This document shows, piece after piece, positions 1-8,645 of a stretch of DNA of 34,082 nucleotides. The notes under the pieces are model-generated. The model saw nothing but the letters and a program-made list of their open reading frames with translations. It was not told the origin of the DNA and made no database searches. Source of the DNA: Tannerellaceae bacterium (GTDB taxonomy: Bacteria > Bacteroidota > Bacteroidia > Bacteroidales > Tannerellaceae); contig JAJQFE010000051.1 of assembly GCA_021201295.1 (NCBI GenBank), positions 1 to 34,082 of the forward strand, given 5' to 3'. The position numbers and the translations under genes were made by a program. Position 1 is the stretch's first letter. Each line of letters starts with the position of its first letter.

Positions 1-174
1 TATCTTTTTTATCTCTTCAAAAGTCAGGTCCGGTTGCTTTTTAGCCATATCATCTGCATAAAAGCACATGGCACACTTAGCATTACATTTTCCTGTAACG
101 AACAAAAAGACGGATTCCAGTTTTCTTTTAGAACTCATGGTCTGAAAGGAACTTCCTTTGCGTTTTGATTCCAT
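1..174 (-). CDS. Radical SAM protein, N-terminal fragment (cut by window edge)
   Basis: The reverse strand opens with ATG at 174-172 and stays open for 58 codons to the left edge. Near residue 30 it contains C-N-A-K-C-A-M-C-F-Y, the CxxxCxxC motif that binds the 4Fe-4S cluster of radical S-adenosylmethionine enzymes, preceded by a beta strand (SVFLFVTGK) typical of the first strand of the fold. A second ATG at codon 13 (MSSKRKLES) is an alternative start and gives a more usual N-terminus. Only the first cluster-binding segment is visible, so the substrate and any SPASM-type C-terminal domain cannot be judged. It is divergent from the SGNH gene at 638. The family assignment is firm; the specific function is unknown. 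Confidence 0.85.
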   Translation of the reverse strand, partial: MESKRKGSSFQTMSSKRKLESVFLFVTGKCNAKCAMCFYADDMAKKQPDLTFEEIKKI

Positions 175-637
175 AGATATAGAGTTGTTTTTTTAATTTA
201 TTGTTCTTAATTGTATGGATTATATTATATGTATGCCCAGAATTTAAAAATAGTGAGAGGGAAATGTTTTATATTTTATTTTTTATATGTTGTTTGATCA
301 CATTACTCTGTATCTGCATGGTATAAAGACCCAGCCGGTTCTAACCGGATGCTGTAGGCCAGATAAATACAGAGAACAAATATCTGTCTATATTTGGTGG
401 GTATCAATGTCTGTTTTTGGGTTTGTATGTTCTGTTTTTAAGATTTACTATTTTTTATTTACACTTCCGGTGAACTTAGTTAACGCTCATCAGAGCCGTT
501 TCCATATAAAAATAAGGGAATAAAAATCAGGAATCTCTTCTGGGTATTGTGGGTTATAAAGTATAACAAACTAAGACTTTCATATTTAAATAAGCTGAAT
601 TATTATGTACCTTTGCCCTCTCGATTGAAAAAGTTAG
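175..637. other. Divergent intergenic region without a supported gene
   Basis: This gap of about 460 bases separates the leftward radical SAM gene from the rightward SGNH gene. Short open frames exist (for example 287-523), but their translations are Phe/Tyr/Cys-rich, without recognisable domains, and look like noise. A short inverted repeat, CCGGTT at 335-340 and AACCGG at 343-348, lies in the middle. The only convincing signal is the promoter box at 608-615. Confidence 0.5.
608..615 (+). promoter_or_regulatory. Bacteroidota -7 box for the O-acetylation cassette
   Basis: TACCTTTG matches the Bacteroidota -7 consensus TAnnTTTG exactly and lies 22 bases before the SGNH start codon at 638, which implies a short 5' leader. 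No clear -33 TTTG is seen at the expected distance, so the call rests on one box and its position. Confidence 0.5.
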
Positions 638-2083
638 ATGAAGACAGAGAACAATTTTGGCAGGTTACTTACTTTATTATTTTTAACCCTGTTTATCTGT
701 GTGGGTTTATACTGGTTACCGGACCGGATCTTCGGGCAGAAGATTAAAAAGGTAGACCTGTTTTCTGATATACGCCAGAAACCGGAACCTCTTTCTCTGG
801 ATTCTTTTCTTGTTCAATTGGAACAGGCGGATACCCTGATCATAGATTCGGTAACTATTCGGGATTCTATTATCCAGGCAGGTATCATGGATTCTATGGT
901 ACTGGTTGTCCGTGATTCTTTATATCATGCTTTATATGCTTTACAAGGAGGGGACTCGTCAGGAACCCGGATTGAGGACTATTCAGTAGGAAGGATCGGA
1001 TTGAAACGTTTTTTTGATGCCTTGAATCAAAGCCGTTCTATGGACCGGCCCGTACGGATTGCCTTTATGGGAGATTCGTTTATTGAAGGAGATATTATAG
1101 TTGCTGATTTTCGGGAAACCATGCAGAAAGAGTTCGGAGGCCATGGGGTGGGATTTGTGCCGCTTTCTTCCGTAGCCTCACAATTCCGGCCTACTATTGA
1201 TCAGAAGGCCAAAGGTTGGGAGAGACATTCTGTTTTGTCGGATAAGGAGTTTTCGTACGTACTGTCCGGGATGTTATTTGAAGCGGTGGAGGAAGAAGTT
1301 TCTGTTTCCTTTAAGACAGTAGATCGCTATCCTTCTCTGAAAGAGGTCTCTTCATTGAAATTTCTTTATCAGTATGATAAAGAAGTAGAGATGAAACTGA
1401 CCTATAATGGTTCTGAAGATACGCTTCATAGTTTTTTACCTTCGGCTCAACAAGTGGGACAATATGTTCTGGAAGACCGGATTACTGAAGGGACATTGAC
1501 TTTGACGGGTGCAACCGGGTTACGTGCTTTAGGGATTGCTCTGGAAGATGACCAGGGCGTGATTGTGGATAATTTTTCTTTACGGGGAAACTCCGGTTTA
1601 TTACTGATGCATCTGGATTCAGCTCAGTGTAGATCTTTTCAGGAAATACGCCCGTATGACCTGATCGTTCTGCAGTACGGATTAAATATTGTGTATGAAG
1701 AGATGCTGCAATATGGCTGGTATAGGAAACGGATGGTGGAAGTTGTCCGGCATGTGAGAAATTGTTTCCCGGATACGGATATTCTTATGCTGGGTGTCTC
1801 TGACCGGAGTTACCAATATGAAGGAGAGTTCCTGACTATGCCTGCCGTATTGGCTCTTTTGCATGCCCAGCGCCAGGCTGCTAAACAGGTCGGGGTGCCT
1901 TTCTGGAATGTATTCGGGGCGATGGGCGGAGAGAATAGTATGGTTGAATTTGTGGAAAAGAATTGGGCCAGTAAAGATTACACTCATTTAAGTTTCCGGG
2001 GTGGCCGCGAAATAGCAAAAGCATTGTTTGAGGCTTTGAAACTGGAAAAAGAGTTTTATGATGAAGCAGCAGATGCGGATTAA
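638..2083 (+). CDS. Membrane-anchored SGNH-family hydrolase/acyltransferase 1
   Basis: The 481-residue protein starts with one hydrophobic segment (about residues 9-27, LLTLLFLTLFICVGLYW), a signal anchor or uncleaved signal, so the rest should be periplasmic. SGNH/GDSL catalytic blocks are visible: FMGDS with Ser147, QYGLN near 347-350 as the block III Asn, and DYTH with Asp447 and His450. In the family the Ser-Asp-His triad removes or transfers acyl groups, usually acetyl, on sugars. It is first in a run with a second SGNH protein and an MBOAT transporter-transferase, an arrangement like alginate or peptidoglycan O-acetylation modules (AlgI/AlgJ/AlgX, PatA/PatB). The target polymer is not shown by the sequence. 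It could act as an esterase instead. The gene is intact, and the ATG at 638 gives a Lys-containing n-region before the hydrophobic stretch. Confidence 0.8.
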   Translation: MKTENNFGRLLTLLFLTLFICVGLYWLPDRIFGQKIKKVDLFSDIRQKPEPLSLDSFLVQLEQADTLIIDSVTIRDSIIQAGIMDSMVLVVRDSLYHALYALQGGDSSGTRIEDYSVGRIGLKRFFDALNQSRSMDRPVRIAFMGDSFIEGDIIVADFRETMQKEFGGHGVGFVPLSSVASQFRPTIDQKAKGWERHSVLSDKEFSYVLSGMLFEAVEEEVSVSFKTVDRYPSLKEVSSLKFLYQYDKEVEMKLTYNGSEDTLHSFLPSAQQVGQYVLEDRITEGTLTLTGATGLRALGIALEDDQGVIVDNFSLRGNSGLLLMHLDSAQCRSFQEIRPYDLIVLQYGLNIVYEEMLQYGWYRKRMVEVVRHVRNCFPDTDILMLGVSDRSYQYEGEFLTMPAVLALLHAQRQAAKQVGVPFWNVFGAMGGENSMVEFVEKNWASKDYTHLSFRGGREIAKALFEALKLEKEFYDEAADAD

Positions 2084-2106
2084 AAGATATATATATAATT
2101 GGCAGT

Positions 2107-3438
2107 ATGCTTGTCGTTTTGGTCATGACAGGTATCCATTTTTCTGCGGATACCTGCAAAGACAATACCCGGTTACAAACTCCTCCCGTAGAACGGATCC
2201 GGAGAATCCTGCCGGCGGATACTGTGCGTTCTCAACTGGATTTTTTAGTAGATTCACTCTGTACGATCCTGGATCCTGCCCATTCACTGGACAGATTTTT
2301 TTCTGAATTAATGTACCTGGAAGAGGGAAAGGATACGGTATTGACGATTGTTCATGTAGGAGATTCCCATATCCAGGCAGGCTCGTTTCCGGGCCGGATG
2401 ATGCGGCTTATGCAGGAACAATACGGAAATGCAGGACGTGGCTGGATTGCTCCTTTTAAACTGAGCCGTTCGAATGAGCCGGATGATTATTTTATTTCTT
2501 CTTCAGTGAAAGAATGGACTGCCGGACGATGTATCCAACGAATTCAGAAATATCCTGTCGGACCGGGAGGTATAGGGATCCAGACCGTGTCACCCTTTGT
2601 GGATTTTGATATTGTGATTGCTCCGAATAATGGAGCGGGATATACCTTTAACCAGGTGGTTTTGTACCGGGGAGATGATTCTATGCCTATGCTACCGGCA
2701 GGAACCCTGAAAGATTCTGTCCGGATCTTTCCCGGAAGTATAGGGGAAACAGGAGAGGTACTTATGGATACGTTTCGTATTTCCTGTCTGACAGATAGTC
2801 TTCAGTTACAAAGTACACGCCGTAAACCCGGTACGGATGAATTATTCCCTGCTCAGGCATTTACGAATCTATATTATGGCTTTAGTCTGACCAACGGTGA
2901 GCCGGGTATTCTCTATCATTCTGTAGGAGTAAATGGAGCCATGTTTGTGAATTATACGGATGAAGCCTATATTCGCAGGTTAGCTTTATTACGCCCTTCT
3001 TTGCTGATCATTTCTTTAGGTACGAATGAGACGTCTGGGAAATGGTTTCAAAAGGCTGAATTTACCGGACAGGTAAAAGATTTTCTTAATCTGGTAGAGA
3101 AATATCTGCCGGATACGCCTATTCTACTGACTACTCCTCCGGAATGTTATAAACGGTACTGGGAAAATAAAAAACGAAAATATACCCGTAATGCTTTAAC
3201 GGAACAGGCTGCGGATGCGATTGTGCAAGTTGCTCAGGAAAAAGGGTTAGCCTGTTGGGATCTGTTTGCTGCTACTGGCGGCCGTTCTTCCGCTGAAAAA
3301 TGGTATGCCGGAAAATGGATGAGTACTGACCGGATCCATTTCACTAAAGAAGGATATAGTGAACAGGGTGTATTACTGTTCCGGTCATTGATGAAACGGA
3401 AAAAAGAGTTGGAAAAAGAACAGGCAGGTAGTTTTTAA
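2107..3438 (+). CDS. Exported SGNH-family hydrolase/acyltransferase 2
   Basis: The 443-residue protein has a textbook SGNH signature: VGDSH with Ser87, LGTNE with Gly305-Asn307, and DRIHF with Asp408 and His411. It begins MLVVLVMTG, a short hydrophobic stretch without a basic n-region. In the frame just upstream, an ATG at 2061 overlaps the end of the preceding gene and encodes a Lys/Arg-rich peptide (MKQQMRIKRY) that would make a normal signal anchor if joined by a one-base shift near 2109, so the true N-terminus is uncertain. It follows the first SGNH gene by 23 bases and precedes the MBOAT gene by about 40, so the three are probably one operon. Having two SGNH enzymes with one MBOAT suggests either two acceptors or a transferase plus an esterase. 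Function is inferred from the family. Confidence 0.8.
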   Translation: MLVVLVMTGIHFSADTCKDNTRLQTPPVERIRRILPADTVRSQLDFLVDSLCTILDPAHSLDRFFSELMYLEEGKDTVLTIVHVGDSHIQAGSFPGRMMRLMQEQYGNAGRGWIAPFKLSRSNEPDDYFISSSVKEWTAGRCIQRIQKYPVGPGGIGIQTVSPFVDFDIVIAPNNGAGYTFNQVVLYRGDDSMPMLPAGTLKDSVRIFPGSIGETGEVLMDTFRISCLTDSLQLQSTRRKPGTDELFPAQAFTNLYYGFSLTNGEPGILYHSVGVNGAMFVNYTDEAYIRRLALLRPSLLIISLGTNETSGKWFQKAEFTGQVKDFLNLVEKYLPDTPILLTTPPECYKRYWENKKRKYTRNALTEQAADAIVQVAQEKGLACWDLFAATGGRSSAEKWYAGKWMSTDRIHFTKEGYSEQGVLLFRSLMKRKKELEKEQAGSF

Positions 3439-3481
3439 ATGCCAGCCTGATCAGGAGGAGAACTCTAAAATATGGAAAAAC

Positions 3482-5062
3482 GTGGATGAATTGATTTCTA
3501 AATTACCGGCTGTTCTGGAACAGCTACGTCTATACTTTAGCCAGTTATCCCTGTACAAACTGGGAGATCTGCTGGTGTACCAGTCGAATGCTCCCATGCT
3601 ATTCAGCAGTGGATTGTTCTTTTTCCTGTTTATGGAATTTCTGATGATTTATATGTCACTTCGTAAACAGACGCTGGCGAGAATTATGTATGTCACTCTT
3701 TTTTCTCTTTATTTTTATTATAAAAGTAGTGGGATCTGGTTTGTCCTCCTTTTGTTTACGGCTACTTCTGATTTTATTATCGGGGAAGCGATTGAACATG
3801 CCCGAAGAGTCTGGATGCGGAAGTGCCTGGTGACTCTGAGCCTGTGTATTAATCTGGGTATGCTGGCCTATTTTAAATATTTTAATTTTCTCTATCATCT
3901 GGTTTGTGACATGGGGAATGAGTTGGGATATCTGATAGGGAACAGCACATGGCAAAGCCTCCATTATGAAAAAATGGATATTTTTCTTCCGGTAGGGATC
4001 TCTTTTTTTACTTTCCAGTCTTTAAGTTATATTATCGATATTTACAGAGGACGGATTCATCCGTTACGGCGGTGAATAGACTATGTCTTTTATGTTTCAT
4101 TTTTTCCACAGCTGGTAGCTGGGCCGATTGTTCGGGCACGGGATTTTATTCCTCAGATCTATAAGAATCCCACGGTGAACCGGGAACAGTTCGGAGAGGG
4201 TTTGTTTCTGATTCTTTGCGGATTATTTAAAAAAGCGGTGATCTCTGATTATATCAGTCTGAATTTTGTCGACCGGGTGTTTGATGCTCCTTTATTATAT
4301 ACAGGAGTGGAAAACCTGCTGGGACTTTACGGATATGCTTTACAGATCTATTGTGATTTTTCCGGTTATTCGGATATGGCGATCGGCATTGCTCTCCTGT
4401 TAGGTCTCCGGTTCAATATTAATTTTGATTCTCCTTATCAGTCAGCTACTATTACGGAGTTCTGGCGTCGCTGGCACATTTCTCTTTCTTCCTGGTTGAA
4501 GGATTATTTATATATTTCTTTAGGGGGAAACCGGAAGGGAAAGTTCCGGACGTATGTGAATCTTTTTATTACCATGTTATTAGGAGGTTTATGGCATGGA
4601 GCTTCATTGCGTTTTGTTTTATGGGGCGCTTTGCATGGGGTTTCCCTTGCCATCCATAAGTTTCTGATGAGTTGCTTTCCTTCGTTGAAACCGGTAGGAA
4701 GTGATATGTCGTGGGGACATCGTGTGATAGGTATGGTTATTACTTTTCACCTGGTATGTTTTGGATGGATCTTTTTCCGGGCAGATAATATGCAAATAGC
4801 CGGAGACATGTTATCGCAGATTATTTATCATTTCCATCCGGAGGTCTTTCCTCAGTTTGTGGCAGGATATACAGGCATATGTTTCCTGATGGTCCTGGGC
4901 TATCTGTTTCACTTTATGCCGAAGTCTATGGAATCGGGAATGCAGATAGTAGTCACCCGGTCTCCTTTATGCATCCAGGTGTTGATGGTTGTTTTGGCTA
5001 TCTTTATTGTGGTGCAGGTAAAAAGTGCAGGTGTGCAGCCGTTTATCTATTTTCAGTTCTGA
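3482..5062 (+). pseudogene. MBOAT-family O-acyltransferase (AlgI/DltB-like), interrupted by TGA at 4073-4075
   Basis: This is a multi-pass membrane protein of 527 codons. MBOAT proteins pass acetyl groups across the inner membrane to periplasmic SGNH partners. Hallmarks are FWRRWHISLSSWLKDY, GGNRKG, and the catalytic His of GGLWHGA (codon 372), followed by a second His in ALHG (codon 385); the protein ends QPFIYFQF, as AlgI-like proteins of this phylum do. Codon 198 is TGA, between HPLRR and IDYVFYVSFFPQ, where relatives have Trp, so one G-to-A change (TGG to TGA) breaks the gene. No frame change occurs and everything downstream is conserved, so the lesion is recent or a sequencing error. The start is uncertain: a GTG at 3482 is in frame, while an ATG at 3472 with AGGAGG 13 bases upstream is out of frame by one base. 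Confidence 0.85.
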
Positions 5063-5105
5063 TCCGTCCTGCACACTCTATAAAAAATCATCCCGATAAT
5101 AAAAC

Positions 5106-5142
5106 AGCGGCTGTTCTTTCTAAATCAGACAGTCGCTTTTTT
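5106..5142. terminator. Intrinsic terminator between convergent MBOAT and DHOD-like genes
   Basis: AGCGGCTGT (5106-5114) pairs with ACAGTCGCT (5129-5137) in a 9-bp stem with one G-T wobble, followed by six T on the plus strand. An A run precedes the left arm, so it can also serve the minus-strand gene ending at 5151, although that gene ends after the hairpin in minus-strand terms. Confidence 0.75.
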
Positions 5143-5150
5143 ATTCTATG

Positions 5151-6129
5151 TTAATCTCTGTTTGAGTAATACTTCAGGAACTGGGCCCGTTCGTACAGAC
5201 TGGGATCCGGAATATTGGCATAGTTGAGTTTACCTCTGAATTCAGAGAGTGCAAAATACTGCTTTTGTTGCATCCATTCTTCCAGGCCATTAATCATTTG
5301 GCTGATCAGATCTGCACTGTGGGCATATAACGCACTACATATCTGTACGGCTGAGGCTCCGGCCAGTATGCACTTGATAATATCTTCCCATTCATGTATT
5401 CCTGTGGAAGCTGCGATAGATATATCGGGTATTTTACCGGATACGATTCCTGTCCAGCGTAATGTATCGCTCAAGTCGGAATGGCTGCTGAATACATTTC
5501 CGGAAACCATTTGTATTTTGTTTATGTCAATGTCTGGTTGATAGAACCGGTTAAACAGCACTACTCCATCTGCACCATTAATCTTTAACAGATGAATAAG
5601 TGCGGGAATATTACCGGAAGCTTTTCCTAATTTCAGAATGACCGGAAGAGTTACTACCTCTTTCACTCTTCGTAGAATTTTGATATATAATTCACGGGTT
5701 ACATCATAATCCTGGGTTAAATCTGTTTCCAGAAAGAATATGTTCAATTCCAGCGTATCGGCACCTGTTTTCTGGATATATTTTGCAAATTCAATCCAGG
5801 CATCAGATTTATAACAATTGATGCTTGCTATAATGGGAATCGTACAGATTTCTTTTGTTTTTTTTGATCAGATCCAGATACTCCTGTATCTGATTAGATC
5901 GTACATATTCGTGAATATAATCTGCCGCTTCCGGATAATCGGAATCCTGCATAAGCTTTGTACTTTGGAGATCCATCTGTTCTTCAAATAAAGATTTCAA
6001 AACTACAGCACCTGCCCCTGCTTTTTCAAATTTCTTGATCCGTTCCGGATGTCTGGTTAAGCCTGAACTTCCGACGATAAGGGGATTGCGAAGATTCAAT
6101 CCGGCGTATGTTGTGTTTATATCTATCAT
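5151..6129 (-). pseudogene. Dihydroorotate dehydrogenase-like protein, frameshifted at an A8 run
   Basis: The N-terminal part reads MIDINTTYAGLNLRNP, then VGSSGLT and GAGAVVLKSLFEEQ. The C-terminal part has LEtNIFFLETD-like sequence, VILKLGK, GADGVVLFNRF and GASAVQICSALY. Together they form the flavin-dependent TIM barrel of the DHOD/PreA superfamily. Members annotated dihydroorotate dehydrogenase-like often have an unproven substrate. The reading frame breaks at 5858-5865, where the coding strand has eight A. With seven A the protein reads continuously through KEICTIPIIASINCYKSDAW to the second half, giving about 325 residues, the normal length. I chose ATG 6129 because the promoter box at 6167-6174 would leave only a few bases before the alternative ATG at 6153. 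Whether it acts in pyrimidine synthesis is uncertain, although pyrB and pyrI lie 11 kb away. Confidence 0.8.
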
Positions 6130-6166
6130 GTCCGATTCAATTATGTTTAACATCTATCGTATTACA

Positions 6167-6174
6167 CAAATATA
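6167..6174 (-). promoter_or_regulatory. -7 box for the DHOD-like gene
   Basis: On the minus strand this reads TATATTTG, an exact TAnnTTTG box, 38 bases before the chosen ATG at 6129. It suggests the DHOD-like gene has its own promoter downstream of yggS. Confidence 0.45.
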
Positions 6175-6235
6175 CATATTTATTCTATCTGAGTGAATAG
6201 TCTTTTTATAAAAAGGTTAAATCCGATAAACTTTC

Positions 6236-6901
6236 CTATTCCCGTTCCCCAAAGATACTGGTGCCGATCCGTACCATTGTACTTCCTTCTTCTATGGCAA
6301 TTTGGTAGTCATGGCTCATTCCCATAGATAATTCTTTAAAACAAGGGGTGTGGAGGAATATTGTTTTTTTCAATTTTGTAAACAGATGGGATAAGGTACT
6401 GAACTCATCCCGTATGACCTTTTCATTTTCCGTATAGGTTGCCATACTCATCAGGCCGCAAATCCGAATGTTTTCTAACTTTTCCCATTCCCTGCTTTTA
6501 CAGAAATCCAGACATTCCTGAGGACTAAATCCGTGTTTACTTTCTTCCCGGGCTATATGGACTTCGAGTAATACCCGGATAATCTGGTTGTTTTTGATCG
6601 CTTGTTTGTTGATCTCCTGTAAAAGTTTCAGGGAGTCTACACTATGGATCATATGAATGAATGGGGCAATATCTTTTACTTTGTTGGTCTGTAGAGTCCC
6701 GATAAAGTGCCATTCAATATCCTGTGGTAATTCTTTTTGTTTGGCGGTCAGTTCCTGTACACGACTTTCCCCAAAGACTCTTTGGCCGGCATCGTAGGCT
6801 TCCCGGAGAGCGTCTACAGGATGAAATTTAGAAACAGCAATCAGAGTCACTCCTAGTGGAAGTGACTCATAAAATTGAGTGATATTTCTTGTGATGCTCA
6901 T
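6236..6901 (-). CDS. yggS: YggS/PROSC-family pyridoxal phosphate homeostasis protein
   Basis: The 221-residue protein has the fold-type III PLP barrel signature: LIAVSKFHP with the PLP-binding Lys25, GESRVQEL, WHFIGTLQTNK, and the C-terminal phosphate-binding run LSMGMSHDYQIAI with EGSTMVRIGTSIFG. YggS/PROSC proteins bind PLP in the cytosol and keep free vitamin B6 and amino-acid metabolism in balance; they have no known catalytic turnover. Length and motifs are complete. Its ATG overlaps the stop of the DUF4494 gene as ATGA, so the two are translationally coupled. The stop is TAG. Confidence 0.95.
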   Translation of the reverse strand: MSITRNITQFYESLPLGVTLIAVSKFHPVDALREAYDAGQRVFGESRVQELTAKQKELPQDIEWHFIGTLQTNKVKDIAPFIHMIHSVDSLKLLQEINKQAIKNNQIIRVLLEVHIAREESKHGFSPQECLDFCKSREWEKLENIRICGLMSMATYTENEKVIRDEFSTLSHLFTKLKKTIFLHTPCFKELSMGMSHDYQIAIEEGSTMVRIGTSIFGERE

Positions 6902-7380
6902 TGTTTTTGTTCAGCTATCAGTTCTTCTTCTGATTTCTCTTTACTACCTCCTCCTGTTGAGAATGGAAATACATCCATCAGTGGAGTCTCTGTTACGGAG
7001 GCAATCGTATAATCAGCCAATGTACCTTTCATGCCTTCTTCCAAAACAGCAATAGCTTCTTTCAGTGTACTGGCCTGTGCCAGCATGCTGGCTGCTGTTT
7101 TTTTCTCAGCGCCACTTTTTTCATCTAAGGAAATAAAATAGACTTTTATACGGAAAAAACGATCTCCTGTTTCATTAAAAAACAATTCCGATAAGCGTGC
7201 CCGTTTAATATCCGCAATGGTAAATTCTCCGGAGATATAGGGACGGATCTCCTCAATGATGCGGGCTTCTGCTTCTGTAAATGATAAAGCATCTACTAAG
7301 TAAGGTTCTGTTACTTTTTTCTGCATTCCATTTTCCATCATTTTTTCGTAAGAGACCTTACATTCAAACCAATTGTGCAT
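6898..7380 (-). CDS. DUF4494 family protein
   Basis: The 160-residue cytosolic protein begins MHNWFECKVSYEK, the usual start of DUF4494 proteins, a Bacteroidota-specific family of unknown function. The open frame extends further upstream, but that part is Arg/Cys-rich and crosses the promoter box at 7440-7447, so the ATG at 7380 is preferred. Recognisable stretches are TEPYLVDALSFTEAEARI and FFRIKVYFISLDEKSG. No signal peptide or membrane segment is present. The TGA stop overlaps the yggS ATG by four bases, and the DUF4494-yggS pairing suggests a shared transcript. This TGA clearly acts as a stop, which matters for judging the in-frame TGA codons elsewhere in the window. Confidence 0.85.
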   Translation of the reverse strand: MHNWFECKVSYEKMMENGMQKKVTEPYLVDALSFTEAEARIIEEIRPYISGEFTIADIKRARLSELFFNETGDRFFRIKVYFISLDEKSGAEKKTAASMLAQASTLKEAIAVLEEGMKGTLADYTIASVTETPLMDVFPFSTGGGSKEKSEEELIAEQKQ

Positions 7381-7439
7381 GTTATTCTTTTCTATTATAT
7401 GTATGGTAGTATTTTGTAAACGATTCGTAAACCGTCTGG

Positions 7440-7447
7440 CAAATATA
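7440..7447 (-). promoter_or_regulatory. -7 box for the DUF4494-yggS transcript
   Basis: The minus strand reads TATATTTG, an exact TAnnTTTG match, about 60 bases before the ATG at 7380. It faces the aldo/keto reductase promoter at 7500-7507, so the two divergent promoters lie about 50 bases apart. Confidence 0.5.
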
Positions 7448-7499
7448 CAAAGTCGGATTGATAATTGACACAATTTTTAGGTTATTTGGAGTGATTATA

Positions 7500-7507
7500 T
7501 ATCTTTG
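7500..7507 (+). promoter_or_regulatory. -7 box for the aldo/keto reductase gene
   Basis: TATCTTTG is an exact TAnnTTTG match 22 bases before the ATG at 7529. Confidence 0.5.
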
Positions 7508-7528
7508 TTACTATAAATCAAATACAAT

Positions 7529-8533
7529 ATGGAAACATACAAAGTAAATGTAAATCGTTACCGGGATATGCCTTATAGGCGTTGTGGCCGGAGTGGCATT
7601 TTATTACCTGCTATTTCTTTGGGATTATGGCATAATTTCGGAAGTGTAGATGTCTTTAATCATTTTATACAGATCGCTTATACGGCTTTTGATCATGGGA
7701 TCACTCATTTTGACCTGGCCAATAATTATGGTCCGGTATATGGATCGACGGAAGAAAATTTTGGTCGTATCCTGAAAAAAGGATTAGGCAGTTACCGGGA
7801 TGAATTGATCATTTCTACCAAAGCCGGTTATGATATGTGGCCTGGCCCTTATGGGGAGTGAGGAAGCCGCAAATACCTGATGGCCAGTCTGGATCAGAGT
7901 CTGAAACGCATGGGGCTGAATTATGTGGATATTTTCTATTCTCATCGTCCGAATCCTCAGACACCTATAGAGGAAACTATGGGTGCTTTGGTGGATATCG
8001 TTCGTCAGGGGAAAGCTTTATATGTAGGGATTTCTAACTATACGGATGAACAAACCCGGGCAGCTCTGGCTGTATTAAATGAAAATAAAATACATTGCCT
8101 GATCCATCAACCTCGTTATTCTATGTTGGATCGCTGGTCGGAACCTAAGCTGTTGCCTCTGTTAAAAGAACAAGGGGTAGGTTGTATTGCTTTTTCTCCG
8201 TTAGAACAGGGGGTGTTGACTAATAAATATCTGAAAGGTATTCCGGCAGATTCCCGTGCTGCCAAATCGTCCGGACATTTGCAGACCCACTGGATCACGG
8301 AGGAGGTCTTGATGAAGGTGAAAAAATTAAATGAAATCGCACAGGGCCGGGGGCAGAGTCTGGCACAAATGGCTATAGCCTGGTTATTGAAAGATGAGCG
8401 GGTAACCAGTGTACTGGTGGGAGCCAGTTCAGTGACTCAGTTAGAAGATAATCTGGATGCTTTGAAAAATACAGGTTTTTCCACTGAAGAGTTGGAAATA
8501 ATAGAGTCCATCCTATCATTAAAACTGGTATAA
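7529..8533 (+). pseudogene. YghZ-type aldo/keto reductase, interrupted by TGA at 7859-7861
   Basis: The 335-codon frame encodes an NADPH-dependent aldo/keto reductase of the YghZ/Kvbeta-like group (methylglyoxal-type substrates in E. coli). Visible motifs are MPYRRCGRSGILLPAISLG, the catalytic Asp/Tyr segment HFDLANNYGP, the catalytic Lys in ISTKAGYDMWPGPYG, YSHRP, GISNY and the cofactor-binding LVGASSVTQLEDNL near the C-terminus. After MWPGPYGE the next codon is TGA, then GSRKYLMASLDQSLKRMG continues in the same frame. Relatives commonly carry Trp at this point, so the lesion is a single TGG-to-TGA change in an otherwise conserved gene. The region between Lys and the second half is essential, so a truncated 110-residue product would be inactive. 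Confidence 0.85.
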
Positions 8534-8548
8534 AACCGTAGAAATTAT

Positions 8549-8594
8549 AAAAACACTTGCATCTGAATTGATTAAATTGGATGCAAGTGTTTTT
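8549..8594. terminator. Strong bidirectional terminator between aldo/keto reductase and glsB-like genes
   Basis: A perfect 15-bp stem is formed by AAAAACACTTGCATC (8549-8563) and GATGCAAGTGTTTTT (8580-8594) with a 16-base loop. The T run on each strand fits a bidirectional intrinsic terminator between convergent genes. Confidence 0.85.
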
Positions 8595-8645
8595 TATTCC
8601 ATGATCTTTTGTCCGGAATTATAGTAGTAAAAAGATTTATTCTTT

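Noticed and set aside
287-747. Two short open frames between the radical SAM and SGNH genes
   Set aside because: Their translations lack domains and have compositions typical of noncoding AT-rich DNA. The second overlaps the SGNH gene in another frame.
2058-2110. Tenth frameshift at the start of the second SGNH gene
   Set aside because: A Lys/Arg-rich upstream peptide could be joined by a one-base shift, but the ATG at 2107 gives an acceptable start, so the evidence is insufficient.
3472-3484. Frameshift at the MBOAT start (ATG 3472 versus GTG 3482)
   Set aside because: Only three residues would be added and GTG starts are normal; the AGGAGG position alone does not decide it in a phylum that rarely uses it.
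5855-5866. Programmed -1 frameshift at A-AAA-AAC in the DHOD-like gene
   Set aside because: The heptamer is present in the right phase, but the conserved second half lies in the +1 frame, so a -1 shift would not produce the protein.
4073-7861. Use of UGA as a Trp codon (alternative genetic code)
   Set aside because: Several intact genes end in TGA at natural family ends, including DUF4494, whose TGA overlaps the yggS ATG, and the GT4, GH57, GH51 and AddB-like genes. Trp is otherwise encoded by TGG throughout.
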